This document shows, piece after piece, positions 44,223-54,867 of a stretch of 64,000 nucleotides of DNA. The notes beneath the pieces are model-generated. The model did no database searches, was not told where the DNA came from, and saw only the letters and a program-made list of their open reading frames with translations. The stretch lies in contig JAKSGN010000003.1 of the NCBI GenBank assembly GCA_024180945.1, positions 1,054,001 to 1,118,000 of the forward strand. Reading direction: 5' to 3'. Each line of letters begins with the position of its first letter. Within the stretch, counting starts at the first letter, position 1. The position numbers and the translations under genes are program-made. The DNA comes from Macrophomina tecta. Taxonomy: Eukaryota; Ascomycota; Dothideomycetes; Botryosphaeriales; Botryosphaeriaceae.

Positions 44223-47200
44223 ATGGAGCCGGCCTTCCAGAACCTCGAAAGCCTTCCCTACAATGACCGTAGGTTATTCATCGAATACGGGCGAGGCCGC
44301 AACAAACCTCGGCCTTTCAATCTCGTCCACAAAGCCTTTGAGCATATCGCAGAGATCCAGCCAGAGCTTGAAGCAGCTCGTCACAGTGGCAACACCATTA
44401 CGTACAGCGAGCTTGACCGTCAGGCCAACCGCCTCAGCAATCTTCTCGTCCAGTTGGGCCTGCAGCCCCGGCAGCGTGTCTGTGTCGTCGTTCAACGCTC
44501 GATCTCAATGCTCGTAGCTATCCTTGCTGTACTCAAGGCTGGCTGCCAGTATGTACCGATTGACGGCGGCGTTGTTACTGAAGAGATGCTGGCCCACATT
44601 TTCTCCGACACCCAGGCGCCGTTCATCCTCTGTCTGTCGAAGTTTGAGGAAAAGGTTGGACGAAATACCAGACCTAACCAGCAGATTCAAGTTATCGACG
44701 CTGTAGTGTCAGAGGACAGCTCAGATGAGCGCCCAAGTGTCGAAGTGAATGAGAACGATGGCTGTTATATCATCTACACCTCTGGTTTGTCTGAGAACTT
44801 TCCGTTGAAAAAGCTACTCTAACAAGATTCAGGCACGACCGGCATGCCCAAAGGCGTTGACGTAGCTCATGGAAACGTGACCAATACGTTATGTCTCTCG
44901 CCTGCTGATCTGGACATCATCCCGGGTAGCAAGGTCTCGCAAGTCCTGAACATCTCCTTTGACATGGGTAAGCCTCCCTCGCAGAGCGAAGAGCATTTGC
45001 TGATATTGATAATAGCTGCATGGGAGATTTTGGGATGCTTGATGAACGGTGGTACTTTGGTCCTTCGGACTTCAGACTGGGCAGCCTGTCTTCGCGAGGT
45101 AAGTTGCAACTGACGAACGCACTTGCAACAACTCACGCCTTTCAGGTCGATACATTTATCGGCACTCCGTCGATCCTGAGTAAATACAGAAAAGTAGATT
45201 ACCCAAACCTCAAAACTATTGCCGTCGGAGGAGAGCGTTGCCCTCAATCGTGCGTATTAATCAACTGGGCATCCGGGGACAACAGAAGAGAGCTGACTCT
45301 GAATAGGCTGGCCGATGAGTGGGCAGTCGACACTACCTTCGTGAACATCTGTGGACCTACTGAAATAACTATCCTCAACACTGCACACATCCACAGACCA
45401 GGACAGGAACTCAGCATCGGTAAACCGATCCCCAACACGACTGTCTATATCCTCAACGAGGACGAGAAGCCTGTCCCTGTAGGCGAAGTGGGTTGCATGT
45501 GGGTTGGTGGCAAAGGCGTTACCCGAGGTTACCTCAATCTTCCGGACCTGACAGCAACTCGTTACAAGCCGGATCCGTTCAAGAACGATGGAAGCCTGAT
45601 GTTCAACACCGGAGATCTTGTCAAATGGAGAAAGGACGGCTCACTGGACATCCTTGGACGAGCTGATGACCAGGTCAAGATCAAGGGTTTCCGCGTGGAG
45701 CTTGACGGTGTCGCTTCTGTGATTGAGGTCAGAGCGTTCATTTCCCAATTGCATCCAATTATTGCTGACATTGCATAGAAATTCGAGGGTGTTGAAAGGG
45801 CTTGCGCCATCCTCATCGACGGAGCTCTCTGGGCTTTCTACTCAACACATTTCTATGTCGATGGTGCAGTGTTGACCATGCACACAGAAAAATCCTTGCC
45901 ATACTATGCTGTGCCAACCAAATGGATCCCGGTCGATGAGATGCCCTTGACATCTAACGGCAAGGTCGATAAGAGGAGCCTGAAGGCGATAGCCGCTCAA
46001 GGCTCGCCGGCTCAACTCCCGGAGACGCCGCCGGAGACTCCGCCAGAATCCCTGAAGCTCACAAACTCCAACGATCTGGAGAAGGGAGTGGTGGTTATGT
46101 CGACGTCGGTTGCATCATCTTCCAACAACTCTCTAAAGGAGAAGGAGCTCGAGCAAGAGTTTGTGCTTCCCGACAAGAATGGCTTCCACGGCGAAAGGTG
46201 GCTTCGCCACCGCTTTTTCAACCTCTACAAACGGTTCTTCTCGATTGTGTGGATTGCAAATATTGTCCCGGTCATTGTTCTTGCCTCCGGATATTGGAAG
46301 ACGCACACACTCCGTCTCGAGGATATGACTACAGCTACTGCTGCGAACTTGACTGTCGCCGTTCTGATGCGGCAGGAGTACGTCATCAACCTGCTGTTTG
46401 ACCTCGCAACGGCAGTTCCCACCTGGGCTCCTCTGAGCATCCGACGGCAGTGTGCTCGTGTCTTCCACATCGGCGGACTGCACAGCGGGTGTGCCATCAT
46501 GGCTACGATGTGGTTCACGGCATTTATCGTCTCGGCCACGAGATACTATGCCATTGGCGAGCCCACTGTGCCTATCAGCCTCGCGGCCATTGTCGTCAGC
46601 TCCCTCGTCGTCCTGCTTCTCTTCGGTATGATCATCATGGCCTACCCAAGCATACGGGCCAAGCACCACGACTCTTTCGAGCTTGTACATCGTTTCGCAG
46701 GCTGGGCGGCGCTGGCACTCATCTGGGTGCAGACGGTGCTCACAGTTGACTCGCTGCGGGGCGGCGTTTCTCTCGGACGGGCATTGGCACAGAGTGCTGG
46801 TTTCTGGCTAATCATCGTCATCACCATCAGCATCGTGCTGCCGTGGGTGCGGCTCCGCAAGGTCCCCGTCCGGTCGGAGAAGCTGTCGGACCACGCGATC
46901 AGGCTCCACTTCGACTACACGGACACGGTCCCGGGCACGGCGGTGCGGCTCTCGGAGCGGCCGCTCGTCGAGTGGCACGCGTTCGCGACCATCAGCGAGC
47001 CGGGCAAGAAGGGGTTCTCGCTTGTGGTTTCGAATGCCGGCGACTGGACCAAGCGGCAGATCGAGCGCTGCCCCTCGCAAATCTATGTGCGCGGCATCCC
47101 CGCCTGCGGCGTCCTGCGCATCGCTCCCCTGTTCAAGAGCGTTGTGCTCGTCGCCACGGGCAGCGGAATCGGGCCCTGCCTGCCCGTCATCATGGCCAAG

Positions 47201-47476
47201 CGCGTGCCCTGCCGCATCTTCTGGTCCACGCCGCACCCAGAGCAGACCTTCGGCCAGAAGATCGTCGAGGCCGTCTACGACACCGACCCCAATGCCGTTA
47301 TCCACAACACCCGCACCATGGGCAAGCCCGACATGGTCGCCATCTCCTACCGCCTCTACAAAGAACTGGGCGCCGAGGCCGTGTGCATCATTTCCAACAG
47401 GAAACTGACGGAGAAGGTCGTCTATGCCATGGAGTCGCGCGGCATTCCTGCCTACGGCGCCATTTGGGATTCTTGA
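44223..47476 (+). CDS. NRPS-like adenylation domain fused to a ferric-reductase-like membrane flavoprotein
   Basis: Six exons, 44223-44784, 44833-44967, 45016-45098, 45146-45249, 45307-45727 and 45779-47476, encode 1000 residues. The N-terminal half is an adenylation domain that should activate a carboxylic acid with ATP. Its motifs are YTSGTTGMPKG (restored across intron 1), NICGPTE, TGDLVKWRKDG and the core Lys region NGKVDKR near residue 497. No carrier (thiolation) domain with its Ser site follows. Instead, after a Pro/Ser-rich linker, come about five or six hydrophobic helices (residues about 585-790) with spaced His (RVFHIGGLHS, FELVHRFAGW), as in ferric reductase-type membrane domains. 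A cytosolic FAD/NAD-binding-like region (VVLVATGSGIGPCLPV) completes it. The C-terminal half recalls the TmpA-type membrane flavoproteins of Aspergillus (from memory). The substrate and the product's fate are unknown. Confidence 0.9.
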
Positions 47477-50400
47477 AAGGCGTTGCGCTCTGTCGTTCAC
47501 TTTGCTTTCCGTTTTTCGGCATTTGGCATTACCTCAACAAAGGATACATTTCGGCTGTTTTCCCCCTTTCCCTCGACGCGCCAATCTCGAGCCCGCATTT
47601 TGTTTTCCTCTACTGTTCTTGCATTGATACCATCATTTAGCTTGCATATGCACTGACGCATCATTTATTTGTCGCATGTTACTAATTCCATCTCGGAACG
47701 GAGGATCTGTCTCTACCTTCCCTATTACTTAAAATAAAGCTGATTTACTGGCCTATGCGCGCTTCTTCTGTCTGAATTTCTCCGTGCCCCCGGGGGCCCC
47801 ACTGCTGCAGAGACCGAAAGTGCTTGTCCGGCTCTAAAGGACTTTGGCGTCGGCAAATACCTACTCACAGCGCGTATGCGGTCGCCGGATCCGGCGCTAG
47901 CGCCGTGCCGCATCCCATCGGCTTTTGCGCATGGGGTGGGGATGTGCCTCCGTCCGCTGCCTCGCTCGCTCACGTAAGGATTACAAAAAGCGAGAAAGAA
48001 TCCTATTCATCACCGTCAACGCATGATCTTTGCAGGACAGCCGAATCTGATGCTTTATCTGGAAGGTACATATGGGTTCTGCGCTTGTTGTTCGTGGTCT
48101 GGAAGGGCCTTCTTCGCTGGAGAAAGTTTGCATCAGCGCTTCAGGCCTCGTTTTCTTTGCGCTCTCCCGGCCACAGCCTGTTATTTTCCCCCTTCCCTGC
48201 GGTTTGCTGGCTGTCGCCGGGGATTGGGGAGCTGAGCACTGGTGATTCCTCTTTCGTGGTGTTTATCCGAGGCTTTTTCTGGGGCGGTTTAAGTGCGTGT
48301 CGTGTTGTGTTCATCGGCCGAGGCCAGCCACCCCGCTGACTCGTGTGTGCTGCAGGGGCCACTGTTGAAGCAGTTCCTTTTGTTTTCTGAGGTTTCAAGT
48401 CTATACGGGGGGTTCCCCCTAGTCTCAGGCTGCTAGCGAGGCCGGACGAGCGGTCGTTCGTATACGGTTTACGGCCCAGAGCTTCGAGCGTAGTGTCTGT
48501 GAGGCATCGCTGGAAATAAAGGGGATCCTCGGTCCTGCGGAGCGGAAGATCTCGCGTAAGGGCATTGAGGAGGATTTTGGATTGCGGAGGGCGCAAGAGT
48601 TTCCGTTCGTTGATCAAGCTGCGCGGCATTTTTCTCCGAAGCTGAAGGGACGGGGCGCTCCTGTGGTGTGTCTGTCTGCTCTCGAGGATGCCTCGACTTT
48701 CGCTCGAACATCGGACAAGTTTGGGGCGAAAATTCATCGTCCAAGTACTGAAGGAGAGATCTCACAATGTCTGGAATGATCCCCGGATGCACGCATACTG
48801 CAAAGTGTTTTTGTTAAGCCGCACTTTCCTTGCTGCGGGTCCAATGTGAGTATAAGTAGGCGGCGCCGCTGTGTGCTTACGGAGCAGAGTCGGTCTTGAT
48901 CTCGCCATCTCAGTGCAACATGAATCCTTGACTCAAATCCTCAGCCCTCAACTCAGAACCACCGTGAAACTCTATACTACCGAGTATTCTGCTTAAGATG
49001 CCCGGACTGATGTGAGAGAAAGGGATTGGCGTGCCTACATCAACAACTTTGTGACTGAGGAGTCAGTTGTCTCTGCAGCGAACAGCATTGTCGCAGTAGG
49101 GGCACATTTACGCATACATAGGAGTATTCTTCTTATTTGCTGCAACGGTTCCGCTTGAACTGCCACAAGGAAAGTTTCCATAACATCGATGTGTACAAGC
49201 CTGGTGAACTTAGCTAAAGGGTATCCTTCGCTGCTCCTGCAGTGCGAAATGAATGGACTTTGTCACTGAGTTTTAGCAGCAGCGAATAAATGTCAAAGTC
49301 AAAGTCAGTTGCACCAGTTGGCCGTTCGTAAACCTCATGATTTCCCGAAAATCCATGTCCAGACGATTGCCTCGCACGCCCACATCTCTTTAGCTGCAGA
49401 TCGAGTCACTGCGTCCTCATCAGTACGTGCGCCAAAAGTACCAGCACCGCTACTCTCAATCGATTAAGCGGCAGAGGATTGTAGCGCATGACCTACACGG
49501 CGTTCGACAAGGCCTCGAGGTTTCGCTCTCCTGCCGGACCAGCTCGCCGGAGATGCAACGCCATTTGAAGGCACCAGAAGTCCGTACACATGGCCTGCTT
49601 CAGCCATCAAAGACGTCCGGGAGGCTGTTTGTCTACCCATCGACATGGGCGCTCCCCCCGCAGTGGGCCCTTTCATGCATGCGTATTGCGGCGTAGGCGC
49701 TCGGCTCAGAGACCCGCCGTCCCGCATCGCCTGCTGGTTCTCGCCCAGAGAGCGCCACGGCGCGGCACAAAGACAACAACAGGACTTCTTCGACCGCCAT
49801 TGCGAACAAGGTAGTGGGTCCGCACGCCTCAATATTGCCAATTAAGCGCCAATGTAGGTTCACGAGCTCCTTGCAGGTGGTGAATCGACTTGAACCAACG
49901 ATGCGGACGTCGTCGCGCACGCTCGAACGTTCTCTCCGGAGAGCATGAGCTGATTGGAAGCCTAAAATTTGGTGCACGCAGTCTGTAATTCTTGGAATGC
50001 TGGGAAGAGCATAGTAGAGTGGAGGTGACCTCGCGGCTGCTGAGCATTGATCTGGCTGAATTCATAGAATGGACGTTAGTTGTGTTCATTAAAGGACGGA
50101 CCTCGCCCACTGGTAATATATCTTGGTATGACTGATCCTGGTTTCCTGGAGTCAACAAAACTTCTCGAGCCGAACGACGGCCAGGAATAGGGCAGACCCG
50201 ATATGCATCACCCCAACAGTCTTTTGATGCTGGGCAAAAATTTCGGCTTTGTGTCCGTTAAAAAACCCCAATGCCTGTTGGACGTGGAAGACTCTTTCAG
50301 TAGGGCGTACTAGTATCTCATACCAGGTATATGGATTGAAAAATATAATATCACAATGTCATATATCAGTCAGGGTCAGGCTCAAGGGGTCAGATGCCCA

Positions 50401-51100
50401 GCAACAACAGGTATGCTGAACTTTTGCTTGCGGCAGCCGAAACATCGGGAAGCCCTTCTTTTGTGTCCGCGTGGTGGAGCAAAAGAATAAGCTGGCCGAA
50501 CTTGCCGCTGTGGAAGAGAAGATCCTCGAGCTACGTCGAGAAGTTTGAAGGGGATGTGGGAGCTAATCAGCGCAATGCCCTCATGTACTCTGTGTGGGTG
50601 ATCTGAGGCAGAAGGTGGTAGACATCCCATATACACAAACAGGATCATTAAATAAAAAGATACCACTTTATGCGTAATATCTCATCTCTGGAGTACATTT
50701 GGCTAGAAGCCGGAAAATTACCCATTTCCAACAAACCCCTTGAGTAAAGAGATGCAAGGCAAGATGTTAAAACTGGCGTCCAAAGTATGACTGGCAACTG
50801 ACAGAAAAACGAAACTAGTATTTACGTCTATTAGCTATATTACATATGGTCAGAGGCGGCTTCAATAATATAAGTGACCTCTGAAGGTCTTTTGGAGCAT
50901 GTTTCAAGCAAGTCTGGAAGTTCATGAACGTAACTGAATGATTTGCTGGTGAAAAGGCCCGATCCACGTTGGGATGCACTGAGCAGAGAGCCATTTCGCC
51001 GAAACGGATATTTCCGCTGCTCATATTTTGGGAACATTGTTATCCTCTGACCATTGACTCCCTTCAAATACCAAAAAGTAACACGGGTTCAAAACGCCGG
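47477..51100. other. Gene-poor region
   Basis: About 3.6 kb in which I support no gene. Frames up to about 200 codons near 47824-48792 occur on both strands with no motif. From 49000 on, composition is mixed and frames are short. The region may contain old, decayed gene or transposon sequence that can no longer be recognised by eye. Confidence 0.45.
47733..47738 (+). terminator. Possible poly(A) signal AATAAA
   Basis: AATAAA 257 bases past the stop of the adenylation-fusion gene. This is a plausible but distant polyadenylation signal. Confidence 0.3.
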
Positions 51101-51562
51101 TCAGGAAAGGATCCCAAACCTCCTCTTCTTTTCGTGCTGGTGACTGAACCATGTGCTCCAGTGGAGCCCAACGAACAGACTCCATGGCAGCGTGTTCCGC
51201 AAAATCCGCTCCGAGTCCGATCCCAAGAGAAGCGATAGGCCGCATCCCAGAGATATTGTGGCCAGAACAGTGATATTCCTGTGCCTCCAAGGCCGGCTCT
51301 GGTGATATAGCCAAATAGCTGCCACTGTGTACGCAGCACATGCGAGCAGTATCGTAATCGAGGAAGGCCTCCAGAAGCATTCGTCTTCGTCTCCGAGGAA
51401 CACCCAAAACCTTGAACAGAAAGGCAGAGGGTTTGCCGTCCAGAATGTGTTAACCATAGATGCCGTTATCATCATCACTGATCCGACGAACATGTACGCG
51501 AGGGCTGGAGGCCGTTGAGGAGTTTGGCGTAATGAGCGAAAAGGACGATGCGGTACATTCAC
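51101..51562 (-). CDS. Fragment of a possible membrane protein gene (weak)
   Basis: A minus-strand frame of about 153 codons contains three hydrophobic segments (AYMFVGSVMMITASMV, ITILLACAAYTVAAIWLY, ITVLATISLGCGLSLLLG) spaced as membrane helices. The frame has no good ATG at its start. A frame from an ATG at 51799 to about 51648 reads MAVEEASKSMLTEY onwards and ends in a GTAAAC donor-like site, so it could be a 5' exon, but I find no acceptor of sensible spacing that joins the two. I do not recognise the family. It may be a real gene with unsolved exons, or a relic. Confidence 0.3.
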   Translation of the reverse strand: MNVPHRPFRSLRQTPQRPPALAYMFVGSVMMITASMVNTFWTANPLPFCSRFWVFLGDEDECFWRPSSITILLACAAYTVAAIWLYHQSRPWRHRNITVLATISLGCGLSLLLGSDSERILRNTLPWSLFVGLHWSTWFSHQHEKKRRFGILS

Positions 51563-52963
51563 GGCGGAAGGAACAGCATACCGTTGCCCAGGTTCTCTTG
51601 AGGAATGTCAGTACCAGATTGCTAAAGAGGCTCGACAACAGGTTTACAGGCCGGCAGTCTCCTCATCAATTGTTTGAAGGTTCTGTCGTCTCTCATAGAG
51701 CGGCAGTATCTCGCCATCGCATTGGGCGAATTGCTCGTGATCCACATGTAAACGAGGATACTCCGTGAGCATACTTTTGGAAGCCTCTTCAACAGCCATG
51801 ATCGATGCCGAAAGAGCAGATGCAGGTGGTTATGGGAGCGCTGAGACTTATTCAAGTAGCCTCTCAGACTGCTGTGGGGGCCGAACCTTAAACGGGGCTG
51901 ATGTGAGAATCCTGATCCTTCTCGCCAGAGTGAAACTTGACCACTTGAAGCCTCACTCGTGCGCCTCCTAAGGGTGTGAAACCAGCATAATGTAGAGATG
52001 CACGGTGCCCATTCCGTCGAACGGCAGTTGAGGCGCAGAGCTGAGGAGGCAGAGAGGCAAGAAAGCTTCTGCTTGAGGGGTCAGCCTGAGGTTTGGGCGT
52101 CAGAGAGCTGCGCCAACTTCAGCCTAAAGACCTGGCTGGTCGTCGCCTGTTGGTTGGAGCAACGATATGCGAGCTGCCTACTGGTCCTGCCTCATTTCTT
52201 GTTTCTCGACTTATCTGAAGTAAGCATTCCCGCGCACACGGCGAACGGGCAAAGGTTCGCAACACCCCACTTTTGTGACCGAAAATCTGCATGCTCCCGA
52301 AAACAATATCAAATTCGCCAAGTTTGTGCAAATCGCGGAGTTATAGTACGATCAACTTAAGATTACCCTTTGGAATGGCGTTCTGACAATGGAGCGGAGC
52401 CACTTTACCTTCGAATCTGTGCATTTATCTGCACAGAAGGGATACGCCGAGCTGCGGCTGAGAGAGTGTCTCGGCACTTTGCGCAGTACCATAGACTATA
52501 TTCGGTCGTTATGATGATAAGTATGTTTCCTTAGGAATAAATGTTCATGGGATGTAGCGAAAGGAAAGAGCGGTATATGATAGATCAATTATTACATCCT
52601 GCGTTGGCAAAGCCTTTCCTCTTTGGGAATTTCGCAATGACTGACCGACGATAGTTGACGAAGTACAGATAAGCCTTGCTTTTCGACGAGAATCCAGTTA
52701 GACACTTCATTGTACTCAATAAGAAGCCACAATTGCAATATTGCCAATTGTGGACAGAGACAAGGTTGATTAGACACAGTGAGTACGGGGTTGGAGCCAG
52801 TCAGCGTACTTCTTATGCTGGGGCAGACGCTCCAACTCCAGCCCGGAGGCAAACTCCACGATATTTTTAACGCAAAATCGCTTTATTCAGCTCCACTGGG
52901 TTATTTGCGTGGCGATGGTGTAACCCAACATGGACACAGCAGCTGAAGAATGTTGCGGATACA

Positions 52964-53016
<53 letters not shown>

Positions 53017-53229
53017 AACAAGAGAAACGGTGTCTCCGGAGCTCTTCTACGGATCATTTTTTTGGGTTCAAAACAATACCTTGGCTGGATGCTCATCCCA
53101 ATAAGATGAGAAGGACAGGCCGACGCTAAGTCGTCAGCTTTGAGGTCTGATGCGAATATAGGGCCGCTCCACCCTTACTGCCCACGTCCGCGAAAAGCTT
53201 CTCATATCACCTTATAGCCAGCCTTCAAG
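51563..53229. other. Gene-poor region before the lectin-like pseudogene
   Basis: About 1.7 kb. Apart from the possible 5' exon near 51648-51799 and the AC/poly(A) repeat at 52961-53018, no feature was recognised. Confidence 0.45.
52961..53018. repeat. AC microsatellite followed by poly(A)
   Basis: About 14 AC units run directly into an uninterrupted run of about 25 A. Such compound tracts vary in length and can trace an old retroposition tail, though no element body was found beside it. Confidence 0.9.
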
Positions 53230-54395
53230 ATGCCCGGTGCGAATTCAGAGCTGGTATCTCCGATTGAGTCGGAGGGGCCACAGGACTTCCCGCCGACTGG
53301 AGGGGACGGAACGTCGAAGGCAACGGACAACACAGACGCACTGTCAGTGTCCAAAAAACTATGTAGACACACAAAAAGATCATCAGGAGGTAAGCGCAGT
53401 CCCGCAATCTGCCGAAACGCAAACCGCAAAGGACACAACACCACCGACCGATAAAACACCCCTGCCCGCCAGTCAAGCTGACACCATTATTAACGAGAAG
53501 CCGCCGGAGTACGAAGATTATCCAGAAGTACATTATGCAAACCACACATAGGGGCATCAGCTTCCGCAGGTAGTCTTCGATCCGAACGCCTACCCGCAAC
53601 TGTCATATGGAAACCAACCCGAAACCTACAACACTGACGGCGGGCCGGAAGCCCTAGCACAGCGAAACAAAAAGGAGCGGAACTGTGGTCTCCGCAGGAA
53701 GTGGCTCTGGACTCTCATCGGAACATTTGTTCTTATCGTTACAATACTCGCCGTCGTGCTCGGGGGAGTATTGGGCTCGCAGACGGCCAACAAGCCCATG
53801 GAGGAGAAGACACGATTTTTGCCGACAACGGCGTTGGCGGCGGTCGACACCATCCGTGAGCATCCGCTGATACCCGGTAGCAGCCTGTCACTGGTGCCAG
53901 TGTGCGCAAATGCGTCGGATGGCGGGTTGGTGTCGTTGTATGCGAATGCGGGGAATTTGACGAGGTTTGTGTTCAACACGACGAAGAGGTGAGATGAGGA
54001 TGTGTGGCCGTACAACGGCAATAATACGCAGGCAGAGCGCACTTGAAAGGCATAGGACAGCACTGATGGTATGGGAACCAGAGTCATTCGCCAGATCGAT
54101 AGAGCCGGATTCGGTGATCACAGGCTTTGCCCAGGGCTATGATGGCCTGAACAGCAAGTCATCCGAGGTTGAAGTGCTGGCGACGGAATGGGAGGGCAAC
54201 GGCGTGTCCTGGTTGGATTCTCAGGACAACGAAACGGTTGCTTCCTTCTCGTCAGAGGCGAACTTCTCAAGTATCACTGCAACTGCTGCCGGCAAAGTTT
54301 ACGCTGTGGATGGGAACGAGCTCGTTGAATGGGAGTGGTCGCATCTCACTCGGTCTTTTCGGAAGACAGGGGGCGTGAACACGGATGTTTCTTGA
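53230..54395 (+). pseudogene. Lectin-like type II membrane protein gene, disrupted
   Basis: A gene resembling the fungal membrane-anchored, fucose-lectin-like proteins. These have a Pro/Tyr-rich cytosolic N-terminus (here EKPPEYEDYPEV and LPQVVFDPNAYPQ), a CGLRRK stop before one membrane helix (WTLIGTFVLIVTILAVVLGG), and an extracellular beta-propeller-like part. A 43-base intron (53989-54031) joins the exons in frame for that last part, with ITGFAQGYDG and VYAVDGNELVEWEW. Two lesions break the 5' third: a frame change at the A6 run 53353-53358, and an in-frame TAG at 53549-53551. After the TAG no Met precedes the membrane helix, so translation of the intact remainder is unlikely. A sequencing error at A6 is possible, but the TAG is a separate break. 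The family call is moderate. Confidence 0.6.
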
Positions 54396-54867
54396 GAGAG
54401 CCCGATGATGGTGGAGAGAGTTTCTGGCGGAGAATACTGCGAAGTCATCCGGACGTGAAAATTTCTATTTGCCGTGATCATTTGTGTCCGGAAGACTGCT
54501 TCCATTCCCCTGAGCAATGGCAGTACGGCTATGTAGTTCATTATTACCCGCAAAAGTCGAATTAATACAGAGCAAAATTCCGCTTACAATTCAGATGTGC
54601 GCCTGGAATCTTCCAGTGAAACCCTTCCCCTTCCCCCACTCTCTTCTGTACCAACAAAAAACAACAACAGATAGCGCCGTAGGAAAAAATCTCATAGACC
54701 ACCTGGGGTATCAAACGGGGAAGTGTAGGGAAAACTGCTAAGTAGTGCTATTACGGTGTGAATGACTAGGGAGGTCATTAGAAAAGAAGGGAAAAAAAAA
54801 AAAAAAAAAAGGGAAACTAAAGCGGCAGTTAGCCGCCCGAAGACCAACCACCAGTTACCAAACACTT
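54396..54867. other. Convergent 3' spacer with poly(A) tract
   Basis: About 470 bases between the lectin-like pseudogene and the large unknown gene on the other strand. It holds a 19-base A run at 54792-54810 and no gene. Confidence 0.5.
54792..54810. repeat. Poly(A) tract, 19 bases
   Basis: An uninterrupted run of 19 A, about 400 bases downstream of the lectin-like pseudogene. Confidence 0.9.

Noticed and set aside
46843..47640. 265-codon + strand frame overlapping the end of the adenylation-fusion gene
   Set aside because: Arg/Pro/His-rich alternate frame of the GC-rich last exon, without motifs.
53390..53551. An intron from the GTAAGC at 53390 to the ATAG at 53551 that would remove both lesions of the lectin-like gene
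   Set aside because: The splice does not keep frame (phase 1 into phase 0), and the removed part encodes the Pro/Tyr-rich stretch typical of this protein type.
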